Shown: positions 1-7,708, counted from the stretch's first letter. The stretch is DNA of 64,000 bases from G963674955 sp963674955 (GCA_963674955.2 CAXXKR010000004.1:434001-498000); one strand, 5' to 3'. Notes: generated by a model from the letters alone, not told the origin. Program-made: numbers and translations.

Positions 1-49
1 GCATGCTATCTGACCGGAACAATTCACATCTAGAATCAGGAATCAGACT

Positions 50-394
50 ATGCCGTTCGTAAAGGTTGAGACCAATTTCAAGATCGATCCCGCATACAGG
101 CCGGTTTTCTTGCGCGGCCTGTCCGGAACCGCTTCAAAAATGCTCGGCAAGCCCGAAGGATACGTAATGGTGGTCCTTGAAGCCGGAAAGGACATGATTC
201 GTGGCGGCTCGGACGAGCCCATGGCCTATCTGACCGTGAACAGCATCGGCCTGGACAGCGGCAATTGCCCGGAATATTCCAGGGTCCTTTGCGGGTTCAT
301 GGAGGAAGAACTGGGTATTTCACCGGAGCGGACCTACATCTCCTTCGGGAACATCGACGGGAAAATGTACGGCTGGAACAACTCGACGTTCTAG
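50..394 (+). CDS. MIF-like tautomerase (macrophage migration inhibitory factor family)
   Basis: A 114-residue protein that aligns by eye over its whole length with macrophage migration inhibitory factor, a trimeric keto-enol (phenylpyruvate) tautomerase. Pro2, which becomes the N-terminal catalytic base after Met removal, is present. Lys34 in GKPEGY matches the active-site lysine of MIF. The C-terminus GWNNSTF is nearly identical to that of animal MIF. The CxxC oxidoreductase motif of human MIF is absent, whereas the Cys in VLCGF is kept. An AGGAA Shine-Dalgarno lies 8 bases before the ATG. It appears monocistronic and convergent with the U32 gene. The fold and tautomerase family are confident; the physiological substrate is unknown. 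Confidence 0.85.
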   Translation: MPFVKVETNFKIDPAYRPVFLRGLSGTASKMLGKPEGYVMVVLEAGKDMIRGGSDEPMAYLTVNSIGLDSGNCPEYSRVLCGFMEEELGISPERTYISFGNIDGKMYGWNNSTF

Positions 395-410
395 CTCGCT
401 GTCCCGTTAT

Positions 411-2381
411 CTAGAGCAGCTTCAGTTTCCAGTTGAAGGTGCTGGCGCGTTCCGCCTTGTCTATGCTCGGCGGCCTGAATTCGCGCAGGGTCACGAAGAA
501 GTTGTAGCCAGCCTTTTCAAGGAGTTTCGTCTCGTCGGAAAGGTCCAGCTCCCAGCCCGGAAATATCCAGTAGCTTCCGCCGAACTTGTCGGCCCAGCAG
601 ACTTCATTGCGCGGACTGTATATCGGTTCGCGCAGCTTTACTTCCTCGGCCATGACCCTGGAAAGGCCCAAAGGCCAGAATCCATTGACCACGAAACCCA
701 GCGGCAGGGGACTTTTGCCGGGCAGGGCCAAGGCGTCTTCCCTGGTAAGCTCGGGACTGGCTATCGCCGCGTGGAAACCCAGGTGGCGCAATCTTTCAAG
801 GGCATGGGCATTGGCGATGTTGCAGAACGGGCCGGCGATGAGCCTGTGTTTTCTCGGTTCGTTGAAAAGGCTGATCTGCCACGGCGCGTTCAGCACGAAG
901 GATCGGCATCCTTTTCTCAGGGCCTGGGACAAGGCTTCAAGGTAGTTGTTCTCTTCGTCCGGCCAGATGACGGGCGGAAGCCACCAGGTAACTTTGTCCG
1001 CCTTGTCCTTTATTTTGAGCGGGGCGTCTTTTTCAAGCCAAATCCCGGCGCCGCCCGGCATTCCGCTTTGGGGCGGAGTGCGAAAGACGTTCATGTGCCT
1101 GCTTTTGGCCCTGGACGAAAACGGCTTGGGGTATCTTGGCGAGAAGCTGGAAGGACCGGGCGCCTTTGTCTCGGGAAGCTCCTGAATCTTTTGCTCGAGT
1201 CCGTCTATCAGCTTCATCAGTTGGCTTTCGCGTCTGTCCACGAGGAAGACCAAAGCTCCGGACATGGAGCCCTTGCCGCGTGGTTTTCCGATATCCAGAC
1301 GTCCGCGTCTCGGCACCTTGCGGCGAATTTTAATGGTCTGGTGCCAGGACTCGTCCTCATATCCAGCCCTGACAAGGTCGCCGGGCAGCAACTCGTGCCT
1401 GGTCTGGAAATATGCGCTTTTCCCGTCCATCTTCACGTTTCCGAGAAAAAGGCCTGACGCGGTTTCCTGTTTGGGATCGACCGGCGCGAAGGGGCGCTGG
1501 GGAAGAAAGATGGAATGGGTGGTCGGCCTGGACAGTGCCTGTTCAAGAAGGCTCAGCGCGTATTTTTTCGACTCGGCGGAAGTCTCGTCGCGCAATGTCT
1601 TGTAAGCCTTGACCGTGTAGAACACGTAATGCGGACCTTTTTTGCGGCCCTCGATTTTCCAGCTTGTTATCTGCGGAATGTCCAGAAGGGGTTTGGTCAG
1701 AACGTCCAGGCTCAAATCCATGCAGGAGAAAAGTCTTGAAGGCTTGCCAATTGGCCCGGCTTGTTTGTACAACCGGCGGCAGGGTTGCACGCAGCGTCCG
1801 CGAAGCCCGCTCTTGCCGCCGAAGTAGCTGCTCCAGTAGCAACGACCGGATACGGAATAGCAAAGGGCGCCGTGGACGAAGATTTCCAGGGACAGGCCCT
1901 TGGGACAGGACTTGGCCATGGCCTTGACTTCGTCCAGGTTCAGTTCCCTGGGCAGTACGACCTTGTTTGCACCGAGCTTTGCGGCTGTCTGCAGTGCGGA
2001 GGGGTGACTCACGTTGGCCAGGGTGGAGAGATGGATTTCTCCGCGATAGCCGACCTGCCGGGCCAGATCCACGAAGCCCAGATCCTGGACTATAAGCGCT
2101 TCCGGGGCAACGTGCTTTTTGAGCCTGTCGATGAGCCTTGAGGCTGCCGGGGCGTCGTCCGGCTTGAGCAGGGTGTTCATGGCCACATACAGGCGAGTGC
2201 CCTGAGCGGCGGCCAGTTGCCTGAGCAGGGCCAGCTCGCTGATTGAAAAGTTGTCGGCCTGCATGCGGGCCGAAAAGTGCTTCAGGCCGACATATATCGC
2301 GTCGGCGCCGGCGGCCAGGGCGGCCATGAAGGACATCCTGTTTCCGGCCGGGGCGAGTATTTCTGGTTTTTTTATGGTCAT
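411..2381 (-). CDS. Peptidase U32 family protein
   Basis: A 656-residue U32-family protein. The N-terminus starts directly with the typical KPEILAPAG motif. Around residues 165-205 it carries the U32 signature region with HGALCYSVSGRCYWSS followed by a Cys-rich GRCVQPCR segment, which in characterised relatives supports Fe-S-dependent RNA hydroxylation (RlhA, TrhP) or collagenase-like activity. A C-terminal extension of about 300 residues is not recognised. The frame stays open upstream to 2426, but the ATG at 2381 is preferred because it begins exactly at the conserved motif. The divergent pyrK start lies only 24 bp away, so the promoters must overlap coding sequence. The substrate cannot be deduced. 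Confidence 0.8.
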   Translation of the reverse strand: MTIKKPEILAPAGNRMSFMAALAAGADAIYVGLKHFSARMQADNFSISELALLRQLAAAQGTRLYVAMNTLLKPDDAPAASRLIDRLKKHVAPEALIVQDLGFVDLARQVGYRGEIHLSTLANVSHPSALQTAAKLGANKVVLPRELNLDEVKAMAKSCPKGLSLEIFVHGALCYSVSGRCYWSSYFGGKSGLRGRCVQPCRRLYKQAGPIGKPSRLFSCMDLSLDVLTKPLLDIPQITSWKIEGRKKGPHYVFYTVKAYKTLRDETSAESKKYALSLLEQALSRPTTHSIFLPQRPFAPVDPKQETASGLFLGNVKMDGKSAYFQTRHELLPGDLVRAGYEDESWHQTIKIRRKVPRRGRLDIGKPRGKGSMSGALVFLVDRRESQLMKLIDGLEQKIQELPETKAPGPSSFSPRYPKPFSSRAKSRHMNVFRTPPQSGMPGGAGIWLEKDAPLKIKDKADKVTWWLPPVIWPDEENNYLEALSQALRKGCRSFVLNAPWQISLFNEPRKHRLIAGPFCNIANAHALERLRHLGFHAAIASPELTREDALALPGKSPLPLGFVVNGFWPLGLSRVMAEEVKLREPIYSPRNEVCWADKFGGSYWIFPGWELDLSDETKLLEKAGYNFFVTLREFRPPSIDKAERASTFNWKLKLL

Positions 2382-2405
2382 ATTATATCGTCTAAAGGTG
2401 AATGC

Positions 2406-3188
2406 ATGGGCAAGCAGAGCTGCCAAGATTTAAGATTATTGGAACTTCGGCCTGTTGGTCAACGTAAAAGGCCGGGCGAATTCTTTGAATTGAGGCTTGA
2501 AAATCCTGGTTGGAAAGATTTCAGGCCCGGCCAGTTCGTGATGCTCAGGCCCATGTCCTGGGATTTGCAGCTGGTCTGGGGCCGTCCATTTTCCATTCAT
2601 CGCCTTGATGATGACTGCCTGAGCGTGTTTTTTCAGGTCGTCGGGCGCGGAACTTCGCGTCTGGCCAGGCTTTCTCCCGGTGACATGATTACGGTCTGGG
2701 GGCCTCTGGGCAACAGTTTTGCAGTGGAAGCCTCGGCGAAGACCCTCATCCTTGCAGCCGGTGTAGGCATAGCCCCCTTTCTGAGCTACGTCCAGCAACA
2801 TCCCGACAGGTCGGCCCTCAAATTGGTCATGGCCCATCGAATGCCCCTGGAATGCTATTCTTACGCTGAAATGGCCGGGCTTGTTCAGGCCGAGAGCATC
2901 CACGAGGAAACTCCGGACGACCTGCCGCGCATCATTGAATTTCTGGGTCGGCAAGTTGCCGAATATGCGGAGGATGGATTGATTTTGGCCTGCGGGCCAA
3001 CCCCTTTCATGCGCACCGTGGCGGATTTCGCCAAACACCACGGGGCGCGGGCTCAGGTGTCCCTTGAGAACCGCATGGCCTGCGGAGTGGGCGGCTGCTT
3101 GGGTTGCGTCTGCCGGGACGACAGGGGCCACAACGTCCAGGTCTGCACCAAGGGGCCTGTGTTCTGGTCCGACAAAGTCAGGCTGTGA
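2406..3188 (+). CDS. pyrK: Dihydroorotate dehydrogenase B, electron-transfer subunit
   Basis: A 260-residue flavoprotein subunit that carries electrons between NAD+ and the PyrD active site in pyrimidine biosynthesis. An FAD-binding ferredoxin-reductase-like domain comes first (RPFSIHR is the flavin-binding motif), then an NAD-binding domain beginning near LILAAGVGIAPF. The C-terminal [2Fe-2S] ligands are visible as C-x4-C-x2-C (CGVGGCLGC) plus a later Cys in VQVCTKGP. The start was set at the ATG at 2406 because AAAGGTG lies just upstream and the preceding in-frame residues do not fit the family. The stop is 8 bp before pyrD, giving a two-gene operon. Confidence 0.93.
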   Translation: MGKQSCQDLRLLELRPVGQRKRPGEFFELRLENPGWKDFRPGQFVMLRPMSWDLQLVWGRPFSIHRLDDDCLSVFFQVVGRGTSRLARLSPGDMITVWGPLGNSFAVEASAKTLILAAGVGIAPFLSYVQQHPDRSALKLVMAHRMPLECYSYAEMAGLVQAESIHEETPDDLPRIIEFLGRQVAEYAEDGLILACGPTPFMRTVADFAKHHGARAQVSLENRMACGVGGCLGCVCRDDRGHNVQVCTKGPVFWSDKVRL

Positions 3189-3196
3189 GGTGAAAT

Positions 3197-4123
3197 GTGA
3201 ACATGCAGGTTGATCTGGCCGGTCTCCGGCTCAAGAATCCGGTCCTCACTGCTTCCGGTACATTCGGTTTCGGCCTTGAGTTCCAGGACTACGGAGACCT
3301 CGCCGATCTGGGCGGAATAGTGGTCAAGGGCCTTTCCCTGAAGCCCCGCGAGGGCAATCCCATGCCGCGCCTTGCGGAGACGCCCTGCGGAATGCTCAAC
3401 GCCATCGGCATACAGAACCCAGGCGTGGAAAAATTCGTCAGGGACATCCTGCCTTCTATCCCCTGGAAGGAAACGGCCGTCATCGCGAATCTCTATGCCT
3501 GCGGGGTGGAGGAGTTTTCCGAACTGGCTTCTGTGCTGGCTGCGGAAGAGGGCATTGCGGCCCTTGAAGTAAACGTCTCCTGCCCGAACGTGAAGGAAGG
3601 CGGCGTGGCCTTCGGCCAGGACCCGGCGCAGATCTGCAGGGTGGCCGAGGCAGTGAAGAAAGTGGCTGGAGACAAGCCGGTCATGGTCAAACTTTCGCCC
3701 AACGTAACAGACATCAGCGTATGCGCGCGGGCCGCTGAACAGGGCGGAGCGGACATCATTTCGCTCATCAATACCCTGCTCGGCATGAGCGTGGACATTG
3801 AGACGCGCAGGCCCAGGCTGCAAAACGTCTTGGGCGGCCTTTCAGGACCCGCCATCAAGCCCGTGGCGCTCAGGTGCGTGCACCAGGCCTTAAACGCCGT
3901 GAGCATCCCCGTGGTGGGCGTGGGAGGCATCTCCTGTGTGGAGGACGCGTTGGAGTTCATCCTGGTGGGCGCTCATGCGGTGCAGGTGGGCACGGCCAAC
4001 TTCATGCGGCCCGACTTTTCCTTTGATCTGGCGGCCAGGCTGCCTCAAGCTTTGGAGAGAATCGGCGCAAAGTCTCTGGACGAGTTCCGGGGCAGCCTTG
4101 AAATGCCCGTCGTCGGCCGGTAA
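3197..4123 (+). CDS. pyrD: Dihydroorotate dehydrogenase B, catalytic subunit
   Basis: A class 1B dihydroorotate dehydrogenase of 308 residues that oxidises dihydroorotate to orotate with FMN and partners with PyrK. The N-terminal NPVLTASGTFGFG motif, the NVSCPNVKEGG region holding the class 1B catalytic Cys, and the C-terminal phosphate-binding VGVGGISCVEDA and VQVGTA are all visible. The GTG at 3197 has GAGG six bases upstream. The ATG at 3203 is an alternative two codons later. It follows pyrK by 8 bp. Confidence 0.94.
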   Translation: MNMQVDLAGLRLKNPVLTASGTFGFGLEFQDYGDLADLGGIVVKGLSLKPREGNPMPRLAETPCGMLNAIGIQNPGVEKFVRDILPSIPWKETAVIANLYACGVEEFSELASVLAAEEGIAALEVNVSCPNVKEGGVAFGQDPAQICRVAEAVKKVAGDKPVMVKLSPNVTDISVCARAAEQGGADIISLINTLLGMSVDIETRRPRLQNVLGGLSGPAIKPVALRCVHQALNAVSIPVVGVGGISCVEDALEFILVGAHAVQVGTANFMRPDFSFDLAARLPQALERIGAKSLDEFRGSLEMPVVGR

Positions 4124-4188
4124 ATGGAATTTTTTTGGTTGTAAGGCTTGCGGGCCGTATTGATTTGTATTAGGTATTTCCACCTTGC

Positions 4189-4280
4189 GGAGAGGTGACC
4201 GAGTACGGCTTAAGGTGCACGCCTGGAAAGCGTGTGTGGGGGAAACTCCACCGGAGGTTCAAATCCTCTCCTCTCCGCCA
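4189..4280 (+). tRNA. tRNA-Ser (GGA)
   Basis: A cloverleaf with a 7-bp acceptor stem (GGAGAGG with CCTCTCC), discriminator G and genome-encoded CCA. The anticodon loop reads CTGGAAA, giving anticodon GGA. The long variable arm of about 15 bases is typical of class II tRNA-Ser, and the T loop GTTCAAAT is canonical. Confidence 0.97.
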
Positions 4281-4291
4281 GATATTTCTAA

Positions 4292-4322
4292 GGAGCTATG
4301 TCTAGGCATGGCTCTTTTTTTT
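4292..4322 (+). terminator. Rho-independent terminator of tRNA-Ser
   Basis: An imperfect hairpin (GAGCTATG, loop TCTAG, GCATGGCTC) followed by eight T residues, 11 bases after the CCA end of the tRNA. Confidence 0.75.
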
Positions 4323-4608
4323 GTCTTCAATCGTCGGCACCGCCTTGAAAATCGTCTTGCCCAATTAGCGGTGGATTGTTTTTAAAAAATACAGGCAAAT
4401 CAAGTCAGTCTATTAAAACTAATAAATATATGTTGTTAAAGTAATATGAATCGGTCTGTTGCCCGCAGTGACAAAGTTTTTTAGAATTTGTAACCCAATT
4501 GAAACCGCAGACGATTAAAATTGGATATCCGTGTTTTGTATCCACCATCATTTTGGAGCAGCCGCATGCATGACTGTACCTACCCTTGATTAACAAATGG
4601 AGAATCAT
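4323..4608. other. Intergenic stretch before the HPt-REC gene
   Basis: AT-rich sequence without a credible coding frame. It must hold the promoter of the HPt-REC gene, but I could not pick a convincing -35/-10 pair. A GGAG Shine-Dalgarno sits at 4599-4602. Confidence 0.5.
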
Positions 4609-5514
4609 ATGGAAGGCATGACGGAATTAATTGACGAGTTCCTGCAGGAAATCCTTGAACTGATCGATGCAGTCACGGACGACGTTCTCGATCTTGAGGG
4701 AACTCATGACCAGGATACGGTCAATCGAATTTTCAGGGCCATACACTCGGCCAAAGGAAATGCGGCCATGTTGGGGTTCGATCGGATGTCAGGGTTCGCA
4801 CATGAGGTGGAGGACTTCTTTTCGGCTGTCCGGGCTGGAAAGCGGGTCATGGACAAAGCCACCGCGGACCTGGTTTTGCGCTGCCTGGATGAGTTGAGGC
4901 AAGGCCTGGAGGTCATAGGCGATACCGATGAGGATGGGCACGACTACATCCCGGTCTTGAAAATGGCTCCCCACAATTTAACGGCAAATATGAACCCTGA
5001 TTCCGAACCAAAGCGCGGCGTCGCTACGCGGCTTGTGGGCGGAACAACCGCGGAGTCGCTTGAGTGCCTGAGCGACAAAGGCAAGTTAAGAATCTTGGTG
5101 GTTGAAGACGATTATTTGTCCAGAAAATTGCTCGTGAGTCATTTTTCCAAAATCGGCGAGTGCCATGTGGCGAAGGACGGCATGGAGGCGATACAGGCTG
5201 TGGTGGAGAGCTTTGACGAGGACAAGCCGCGCCCGTACGATTTGATATGCATGGATATAATGATGCCGGTCATGGATGGATTCAAGGCCGCCCGCACCAT
5301 TCGCGAGATTGAACGCGGCAAGGGTGTCGCCAAAACAGGGGACGAGAGCGTTATATTCATGACCACTGCTGTCGGCGACAAGGAAAGCATTAACAAGGCG
5401 GTTTACGAGTGCGGGGCAAACAAGTATTTCGTCAAACCCATCGAATTGAGTGAAATACAGCTTCAATTCGACAACTTGCGAATTCGTTCAAATGCATTGG
5501 CCAAGGCTTCTTGA
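4609..5514 (+). CDS. HPt-receiver phosphorelay protein
   Basis: A 301-residue protein joining an N-terminal histidine phosphotransfer domain (residues about 1-105, with the phospho-acceptor His in IHSAKGNAAMLGF) to a C-terminal receiver domain (about 160-295). The receiver has the acidic pair in VVEDD, the phospho-acceptor Asp in ICMDIMMPVMDG, a Thr switch residue in MTTA and the KPI lysine. There is no kinase or output domain, so it probably shuttles phosphate inside a multi-step relay, perhaps with the chemotaxis proteins at 34.7-36.1 kb. The ATG at 4609 is preferred to 4597 because GGAG ends 6 bases before it. It is monocistronic with its own terminator. Confidence 0.88.
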   Translation: MEGMTELIDEFLQEILELIDAVTDDVLDLEGTHDQDTVNRIFRAIHSAKGNAAMLGFDRMSGFAHEVEDFFSAVRAGKRVMDKATADLVLRCLDELRQGLEVIGDTDEDGHDYIPVLKMAPHNLTANMNPDSEPKRGVATRLVGGTTAESLECLSDKGKLRILVVEDDYLSRKLLVSHFSKIGECHVAKDGMEAIQAVVESFDEDKPRPYDLICMDIMMPVMDGFKAARTIREIERGKGVAKTGDESVIFMTTAVGDKESINKAVYECGANKYFVKPIELSEIQLQFDNLRIRSNALAKAS

Positions 5515-5544
5515 CCAACCAATTCTTATTTAGATCAGTTGACA

Positions 5545-5580
5545 AAAAGCCGAATCCGTAGCTTGACGGATTCGGCTTTT
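5545..5580 (+). terminator. Rho-independent terminator after the HPt-REC gene
   Basis: A perfect 15-bp inverted repeat (AAAAGCCGAATCCGT, loop AGCTTG, complement) ending in TTTT. It lies 30 bases after the stop codon. Confidence 0.9.
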
Positions 5581-5581
5581 C

Positions 5582-5608
5582 TTGACAGCCTTGAGTTGCT
5601 GGCATAAT
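5582..5608 (+). promoter_or_regulatory. Probable sigma-70 promoter of the SRP RNA
   Basis: A consensus TTGACA (5582-5587) is followed by CATAAT (5603-5608) with a 15-base spacer, or by TAATAA with 17. It sits between the preceding terminator and the SRP RNA. The rpsF promoter candidate has the same arrangement. Confidence 0.5.
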
Positions 5609-5644
5609 AACCCATTTCTTCATGGGAATGCCTCGGGCATTGCC

Positions 5645-5733
5645 AGGGAAATCGGACGGCAGAGGCTAAGTGAACCCCGTCAGGCCCGAAAGGGAGCAGC
5701 GGTAACAGATGTCTCTGGGTGTCCGGTTTCCCT
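5645..5733 (+). ncRNA. ffs: Signal recognition particle RNA (4.5S type)
   Basis: A small bacterial SRP RNA, the scaffold that binds Ffh for co-translational membrane targeting. The conserved tip is present: GTCAGGCCCGAAAGGGAGCA, matching the usual GTCAGGNCCGGAAGGNAGCA apart from small changes. Long helix arms pair GGGAAA near 5646 with TTTCCC near 5727-5732, and CGGAC with GTCCG. A strong terminator follows immediately. Exact ends are estimated from the pairing. Confidence 0.93.
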
Positions 5734-5764
5734 AAAAGGGACGCGAATTTCGCGTCCCTTTTTA
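5734..5764 (+). terminator. Rho-independent terminator of the SRP RNA
   Basis: Hairpin GGGACGCGAA paired with TTCGCGTCCC, followed by a T tract. It lies directly behind the SRP RNA. Confidence 0.9.
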
Positions 5765-5891
5765 TTTTGATTCGAGCCGTGTTTTCCTTACTGCATATTT
5801 ATTCTGTGCTGGCAGTTATCCGGAAATCCGCAAATCATTTTTCTATAGTTATGTGTTAAATGAGCAGCTAACAAATGATCAGTCTTGACTT

Positions 5892-5918
5892 GTGTTAAAT
5901 TATTGGAATATGTAACAC
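5892..5918 (+). promoter_or_regulatory. NikR-like operator (GTGTTA-N15-TAACAC)
   Basis: A 27-bp perfect inverted repeat with hexamer half-sites GTGTTA and TAACAC separated by 15 bases, 64 bases before the DUF4198 start codon. Widely spaced half-sites over about 27-28 bp are characteristic of NikR, the nickel-dependent repressor (GTATGA-N16-TCATAC in E. coli). The assignment rests on this geometry and on the nickel-type genes around it. A second, shorter-spaced GTGTTA...TAACAA lies at 5853-5874. The region from 5765 to here has no coding potential. Confidence 0.6.
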
Positions 5919-5982
5919 GAGAAAATGTTCAGATTTCATTTTCGTACAGGAGTAAATTTCAATAAATTTTCAGGAGGCAGTA

Positions 5983-6744
5983 ATGAAAAGGTTGCTTCAG
6001 TGTGGGCTTTGCGCGACATTGATTCTGGGGTTTTGTTCAAGTGCGTTTGCTCATTTCGGCATGCTGATCCCCAACGATTCTATAATTTCTCCGGAAAACA
6101 AGACAGTTTCCTTGGAGATTTCTTTTTCCCATCCTTTTGAAGGCGTTGGCATGGAGCTTGTGAAACCCAAGGTCTTCAATGTTTATCACGACGGCAAGGC
6201 GACCGATTTGCTCGGGTCCCTGAAAGAGGCAAAAGTGATGGGTCATGGCTCCTGGACAGCCGACTATGCCGTGAAACGTCCCGGCATGTACATTTTTTAC
6301 ATCGAGCCTGTTCCTTATCCGGAACCCGCTGAAGACAATCACATCATTCATTACACCAAGACGATCGTTTCGGCCTTTGACGAGGGCGAGGATTGGAATG
6401 CTCCCCTCGGCGTGAAGACCGAAATCGTGCCTTTGACCAGGCCTTGGGGTAATTACGCCGGAAACGTCTTTCAGGGCATAGTTTTGCTTGACGGCAAGCC
6501 CGCTCCCTATACCAGAGTTGAAGTTGAATTGTACAACAAGGACGCAAAGCTTCAGGCTCCCAGCGACTGCATGGTTACCCAGGAAGTCCTTTGCGACGGC
6601 AACGGAGTCTTCACTTTCGTATGCCCCAAGGCCGGCTGGTGGGGCTTTGCCGCTTTGAATGACGCCGATTTCAAGATCAAGGACAAGGATGTGGAACTGG
6701 GCGCGGTGCTTTGGATCGAGATGAAGCCCTGGAAATCCAAATAG
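5983..6744 (+). CDS. DUF4198 periplasmic protein, probable nickel-uptake accessory (NikK-like)
   Basis: A 253-residue secreted protein with a clear signal peptide (MKRLLQCGLC through SSAFA) and a mature N-terminus starting HFGMLIP, where the His could serve as a metal ligand. The rest is a DUF4198 / cobalt-nickel accessory type beta-rich domain, with conserved SHPFEGVGM and GSWTADY blocks and a C-terminal WWGF segment. In sulfate reducers, DUF4198 proteins accompany nickel transporters and are NikR-controlled. Here the gene is alone, with an NikR-like operator upstream and AGGAGG Shine-Dalgarno. No nickel permease lies next to it, so it may act with one encoded elsewhere. Nickel specificity is inferred. 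Confidence 0.75.
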   Translation: MKRLLQCGLCATLILGFCSSAFAHFGMLIPNDSIISPENKTVSLEISFSHPFEGVGMELVKPKVFNVYHDGKATDLLGSLKEAKVMGHGSWTADYAVKRPGMYIFYIEPVPYPEPAEDNHIIHYTKTIVSAFDEGEDWNAPLGVKTEIVPLTRPWGNYAGNVFQGIVLLDGKPAPYTRVEVELYNKDAKLQAPSDCMVTQEVLCDGNGVFTFVCPKAGWWGFAALNDADFKIKDKDVELGAVLWIEMKPWKSK

Positions 6745-6760
6745 AATTCTAAATGATACC

Positions 6761-6795
6761 AATAAAAAAGCCAGGCAGTGCCTGGCTTTTTTATT
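6761..6795. terminator. Bidirectional rho-independent terminator
   Basis: A perfect 17-bp inverted repeat around a single central base (GCCAGGC arms with flanking A and T tracts). It serves the DUF4198 gene on the plus strand and the His-rich gene on the minus strand. Confidence 0.92.
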
Positions 6796-6811
6796 GGGTC
6801 TCTATTCAATT

Positions 6812-7042
6812 TTAATCGTGGTCGTGGTCATGTTCGTGTGTGTGGGTATGAGATACGCCGTCATGGGTATGCTCATGGTCGTGTGAATGAGAGTGCGGGT
6901 GTGAATGGTCGTGATCATGGTCATGAGAATGGTCATGGCTGTGGTTATGCTCATGTACTTCGTCATGTGTATGATGGTGTTCACGAATAAATTTTTCGTA
7001 TTTTGTTTCTTTTTTAGGCGCGCAACCGCATGATTTGCACAT
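6812..7042 (-). CDS. Small histidine-rich metal-binding protein with HypB-type CxxCGC N-terminus
   Basis: A 76-residue protein, 26 of whose residues are His, in HD/HS/HT/HE dipeptide runs from residue 22 to the end. It begins MCKSCGC, the CxxCGC motif seen at the N-terminus of the hydrogenase nickel-insertase HypB, where it forms a high-affinity nickel site. The HypB GTPase domain is missing altogether, so this looks like a free-standing nickel-storage or delivery peptide (functionally like Hpn). An excellent AAAGGAGG Shine-Dalgarno precedes the ATG. It is convergent with the NikR-box-controlled DUF4198 gene and shares its terminator. Metal identity is inferred. Confidence 0.8.
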   Translation of the reverse strand: MCKSCGCAPKKETKYEKFIREHHHTHDEVHEHNHSHDHSHDHDHDHSHPHSHSHDHEHTHDGVSHTHTHEHDHDHD

Positions 7043-7111
7043 ATTAAGCCTCCTTTAATTTATGCTTCTAATAATATACCCGCACAAAAAGGCTTTGTAA
7101 AGAGTATGCGG

Positions 7112-7546
7112 TCATATGTTGCCGGTAAATGTGTTCTTGTCTTCTTTCATCAGTTCAAGAATTGAAGGCACAATTTCATCCGGAAATGCTCCGATAAACG
7201 CACCAATAAATGCTCCGCAACTGGCACCAAGAATCGTATGGGCCTGTTCGCTGAGCAAAAATTGAAAGAGTGTACCGAGAAATGCTCCGGCAAACGCACC
7301 AAGAAACATGCCTTCATTTGATTGTCCGGTATATAAACGCAGGCCGCGCAGCAACCTCAAACCGTCCTTGGCGAAGAAACCGGCGAATCCGCCGATGAAA
7401 ACAGCCGAGATTACGGCTATCACCCCAGGAAGGATGTTGTGAATGTCGATTCCGGTGGTCCATGCGCCTTCAAACAGTCCGGCGATTCCACCCATGGCCG
7501 TTACACCAAGGAAGCATTTTTCATTGACGTCAACTTGAAAAAACAT
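7112..7546 (-). CDS. Small glycine-zipper membrane protein of unknown function
   Basis: A 144-residue hydrophobic protein with about four predicted membrane segments. The second half repeats GAF-x-GAF patterns (GMFLGAFAGAFLG and GAFIGAFIGAF), a glycine-zipper arrangement that favours tight helix packing or oligomers. An AGGAGTGG Shine-Dalgarno supports the ATG. It lies upstream of, and codirectional with, the His-rich gene (69 bp apart), so the two may be cotranscribed. I do not recognise the family. Confidence 0.65.
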   Translation of the reverse strand: MFFQVDVNEKCFLGVTAMGGIAGLFEGAWTTGIDIHNILPGVIAVISAVFIGGFAGFFAKDGLRLLRGLRLYTGQSNEGMFLGAFAGAFLGTLFQFLLSEQAHTILGASCGAFIGAFIGAFPDEIVPSILELMKEDKNTFTGNI

Positions 7547-7708
7547 TCTAAAACCACTCCTGTAATATTGTCGGCCCAGCAGGTTAAATCCTGATCAAGG
7601 CAGACTTACCATTTGATTTAATGCATTTTTTTGAACTTAGCCAATGTTTGACCTCAAGCCCTTAATGTGAAAATACTTTAACTCAGAAAAATATTGAAGA
7701 GGATGAAA

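Noticed and set aside
5582..5770. Open frame over the SRP RNA
   Set aside because: The sequence is explained by the promoter, SRP RNA and terminator.
6802..6990. Tandem-repeat-like CATGACCA / TGGTCATG pattern and overlapping open frames
   Set aside because: It is the codon pattern of alternating His-Asp/Ser/Thr in the 76-residue His-rich gene, not a DNA repeat array or a CRISPR; the other frames are shadows.
7547..7708. Possible BirA operator upstream of bioY
   Set aside because: No TTGTAAACC-type inverted repeat could be found in this stretch.
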